6,139 bases of DNA from Propionibacterium sp. (GTDB lineage Bacteria > Actinomycetota > Actinomycetes > Actinomycetales > Actinomycetaceae), in assembly GCA_030460725.1 (NCBI GenBank), contig JAKECL010000135.1, positions 1 to 6,139 of the forward strand, read 5' to 3'. The notes below the pieces were generated by a model that had not been told where the DNA came from, did no database searches, and worked only from the letters and a program-made list of their open reading frames with translations. Positions 4,758 to 6,139 of this stretch are shown piece after piece. Both the position numbers and the translations under genes were made by a program. Each line of letters opens with the position of its first letter. Positions within the stretch are counted from its first letter, which is position 1.

Positions 4758-6025
4758 TGCGCAGGGCGGAGCGGAGGTCCGGGAGGGCGGAGGACCGGGC
4801 CGACCTCGACCCGCTGCGCGCGATGGTCGCTGAGGTCGACGTCGACACCGCGAAGATGCGCATCGTCTCCGGTGAGCACAGTGATCCCCGGGCCCTCGTC
4901 CTGGTCCGGCGGGGACGCCGGGTGGTCGACCTCGTCGAGGTCGTGGGTGCCCACGACCTCCCGGGGCGAATCCTGGGCAGCACCCGGGTACCGACCGCGG
5001 AACGGGCATGGGCTCCGGGCGGAGGCCGCTGTCTGAGTGCGAGCATCGTCATCTGCACGGTGGGCACCAATCCTCTGCTCCCGGACGCCGTGCGCTCGGC
5101 GCTGGCGCAGGAGGCGGGCCGCATCGAGGTGGTGGTGGTCGACAATGCCCCCGGAACGGGGGGTACCAGACGACTGCTCCGAGGGGTGGAGGACCCTCGC
5201 CTGAGAATCGTGGAGGAACCGGCAGCCGGTCTGTCCCGAGCGCGAAACTGCGGGGTCGCGCATTCACATGGAGAGGTCGTCGCGTTCACCGATGACGACG
5301 CCGTCACGGACCCTGCGTGGCTCATCGAGTTGCTGGACGTGTTTGCTGCAGACCTGTCCGGAGAAGTCGGGGGAGTCACGGGCATCACCCTGCCTGCGCA
5401 GCTCAGGCATCGTTCACAACGCTTCTTCGAGTCCAGGGGTGGCTTCCCGAAGAGCTTGGAGCCGACGGTGTGGGCCCTGGGCCCTCTGTCCGCGCGGGTC
5501 TCCGCATTCGGCGCCCCCGGAGCTGGTGGGCCCCTGCACCCCCTGACGACGGCGAGGATCGGGGCAGGAGTCTCGATGGCCTTCAGGAGGGAGGTGCTGC
5601 GCACGGTGGGTCCCTTCGACCCGGCACTGGGCGCGGGGACCCGGACCCTGGGAGGGGAGGACATGGACATGTTCGCCCGTGTGCTGCGCTCCGGGTGGGC
5701 GATCGTCCAGACCCCGGACTCGGTCGTGTTCCACACGCATCGCCCGACTGTCACCGGTCTGCGACGCCAGGTCCACGGCAACGGGACCGGGAGCGCCGCA
5801 CTGGTGACGAAGAGCCTGATCGAGGACCCGCGAAGACTGATCCCCGTACTGGTGCGACTGCCAGAGGTGCGTCGGCGTCTTGCCCGGGGGTCCGAGCGGA
5901 TGGCGGGTCGGGACGCGGACGTCCCCTCCTCACTCGGGCACACGGAGATCACCGGACTCCTGCGCGGTCCCGGTCTCTACCTCCGGTCGCGCCTGGACGT
6001 TGCTGTCGGAGGTGGGTACCGGTGA
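4754..6025 (+). CDS. family 2 glycosyltransferase with N-terminal extension
   Basis: A 423-residue glycosyltransferase. The GT-A domain starts near residue 95: SASIVICTVGTNP at 96-108, VVVVDNAP at 126-133, GLSRARNCGVAHSHGEVVAF at 159-178, then TDDDAV at 179-184 with the DxD metal site at 180-182. Later come GAGVSMAFRREVLRTVGPFD (270-289), GGEDMDMFARVL (300-311) with candidate catalytic E302/D303, and HTHR at 327-330, all typical of GT2 enzymes of this subclass. Residues 1-94 are an additional charged segment with a possible small beta domain (ALVLVRRGRRVVDLVEVVG, 47-65); I cannot assign it a function. No membrane helix is evident. ATG 4754 overlaps the preceding stop (ATGA); ATG 4757 is an alternative one codon later. 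GGAGGAGG at 4742-4749 is a good ribosome-binding site. Expected to build the same glycan as the upstream GT2; sugar specificity is unknown. Confidence 0.93.
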   Translation: MMRRAERRSGRAEDRADLDPLRAMVAEVDVDTAKMRIVSGEHSDPRALVLVRRGRRVVDLVEVVGAHDLPGRILGSTRVPTAERAWAPGGGRCLSASIVICTVGTNPLLPDAVRSALAQEAGRIEVVVVDNAPGTGGTRRLLRGVEDPRLRIVEEPAAGLSRARNCGVAHSHGEVVAFTDDDAVTDPAWLIELLDVFAADLSGEVGGVTGITLPAQLRHRSQRFFESRGGFPKSLEPTVWALGPLSARVSAFGAPGAGGPLHPLTTARIGAGVSMAFRREVLRTVGPFDPALGAGTRTLGGEDMDMFARVLRSGWAIVQTPDSVVFHTHRPTVTGLRRQVHGNGTGSAALVTKSLIEDPRRLIPVLVRLPEVRRRLARGSERMAGRDADVPSSLGHTEITGLLRGPGLYLRSRLDVAVGGGYR

Positions 6026-6139
6026 TCGGGGGGGACGTGGGTTTGCGGGGCGTGGTGATCCGCAGCCGTGTGCGGACCTCACCCGACGTCTCCGGTCCTG
6101 CCGGGCGGAGCGGGGAACGCCCGGCAGGGTCCACCCCCG
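6022..6139 (+). CDS. possible start of a further operon gene, cut by the window edge
   Basis: A GTG at 6022 overlaps the preceding stop as GTGA, the same junction style as elsewhere in the block. GGAGGT at 6008-6013 lies eight bases upstream, a strong ribosome-binding site. The frame stays open for 39 codons to the window end, and about 82% of its third positions are G or C, higher than the next open frame. The product begins with a basic, glycine-rich stretch (IGGDVGLRGVVIRSRVR) and shows no recognisable domain. By position it could be a polymerase/ligase or transporter with a cytosolic N-terminal tail, but that is only context. A strong hairpin inside it (6097-6128) argues for non-coding sequence instead. 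Confidence 0.45.
   Translation, partial: MIGGDVGLRGVVIRSRVRTSPDVSGPAGRSGERPAGSTP
6097..6128 (+). terminator. strong GC hairpin (11-bp perfect stem), candidate terminator or structure inside the next gene
   Basis: CCTGCCGGGCG at 6097-6107 is the exact reverse complement of CGCCCGGCAGG at 6118-6128, with a 10-base loop; two wobbles and one further pair can extend the stem outward to 6094/6131. There is no T tract. This is the best stem in the window and starts 72 bases after the last complete gene's stop, the usual look of an actinobacterial 3' end. It also lies inside an open frame with good coding bias, so it may instead be a coincidental or regulatory structure within a gene. Confidence 0.4.

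Noticed and set aside
4735..5952. 405-codon minus-strand open frame opposite the second glycosyltransferase
   Set aside because: Ser/Arg/Pro-rich without domain features; the plus strand carries a complete GT2 motif set.
1..6139. CRISPR arrays, insertion sequences, tRNA or rRNA genes
   Set aside because: No regularly spaced repeats, transposase motifs, terminal inverted repeats or RNA gene signatures were seen on either strand.

Overview
This is a GC-rich window with strong G/C bias at third codon positions and short gene overlaps, which points to an actinomycete (Actinomycetota). The gene set would fit a Micrococcales-type genome, but genus-level placement is inference. All supported genes lie on the + strand.

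Layout: (1) Positions 1-98 hold a possible 12-codon tail of an upstream gene, an imperfect GC hairpin, and a -10-like hexamer placed as expected for a leaderless start of the next gene. (2) Positions 99-965 encode purU, formyltetrahydrofolate deformylase, a housekeeping one-carbon/purine gene. (3) Positions 966-1221 form the only long intergenic region. It holds a perfect 10-bp inverted repeat just after purU and, nearer the next gene, a less GC-rich patch with a tandem 10-bp-period direct repeat and a -10-like element. (4) Positions 1222-6025 hold five tightly packed genes whose starts and stops overlap by 4 or 8 bases. They encode a cytidylyltransferase of the glycerol-3-phosphate type, a CDP-alcohol phosphatidyltransferase-family membrane enzyme, a family 2 glycosyltransferase, a Wzz-type polysaccharide co-polymerase with what looks like a collapsed tyrosine-kinase domain, and a second family 2 glycosyltransferase with an extra N-terminal segment. 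(5) From 6022 a sixth reading frame may start with another 4-base overlap and run off the window. It contains a strong hairpin, so it could instead be intergenic.

Read together, the 1222-6025 block looks like the start of a cell-surface or extracellular polysaccharide operon. The two glycosyltransferases would assemble a repeat unit and the Wzz-like protein would control polymer length or export. The nucleotidyltransferase and CDP-alcohol transferase pair would make a CDP-activated polyol (or related alcohol) and transfer its phospho-alcohol group to a lipid or glycan acceptor. No polymerase, flippase or priming transferase is visible; these would be expected downstream. The last, coupled use of a CDP-activated alcohol is the most interesting biochemical question here. 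The individual families are all known, and I do not see a clearly new system.
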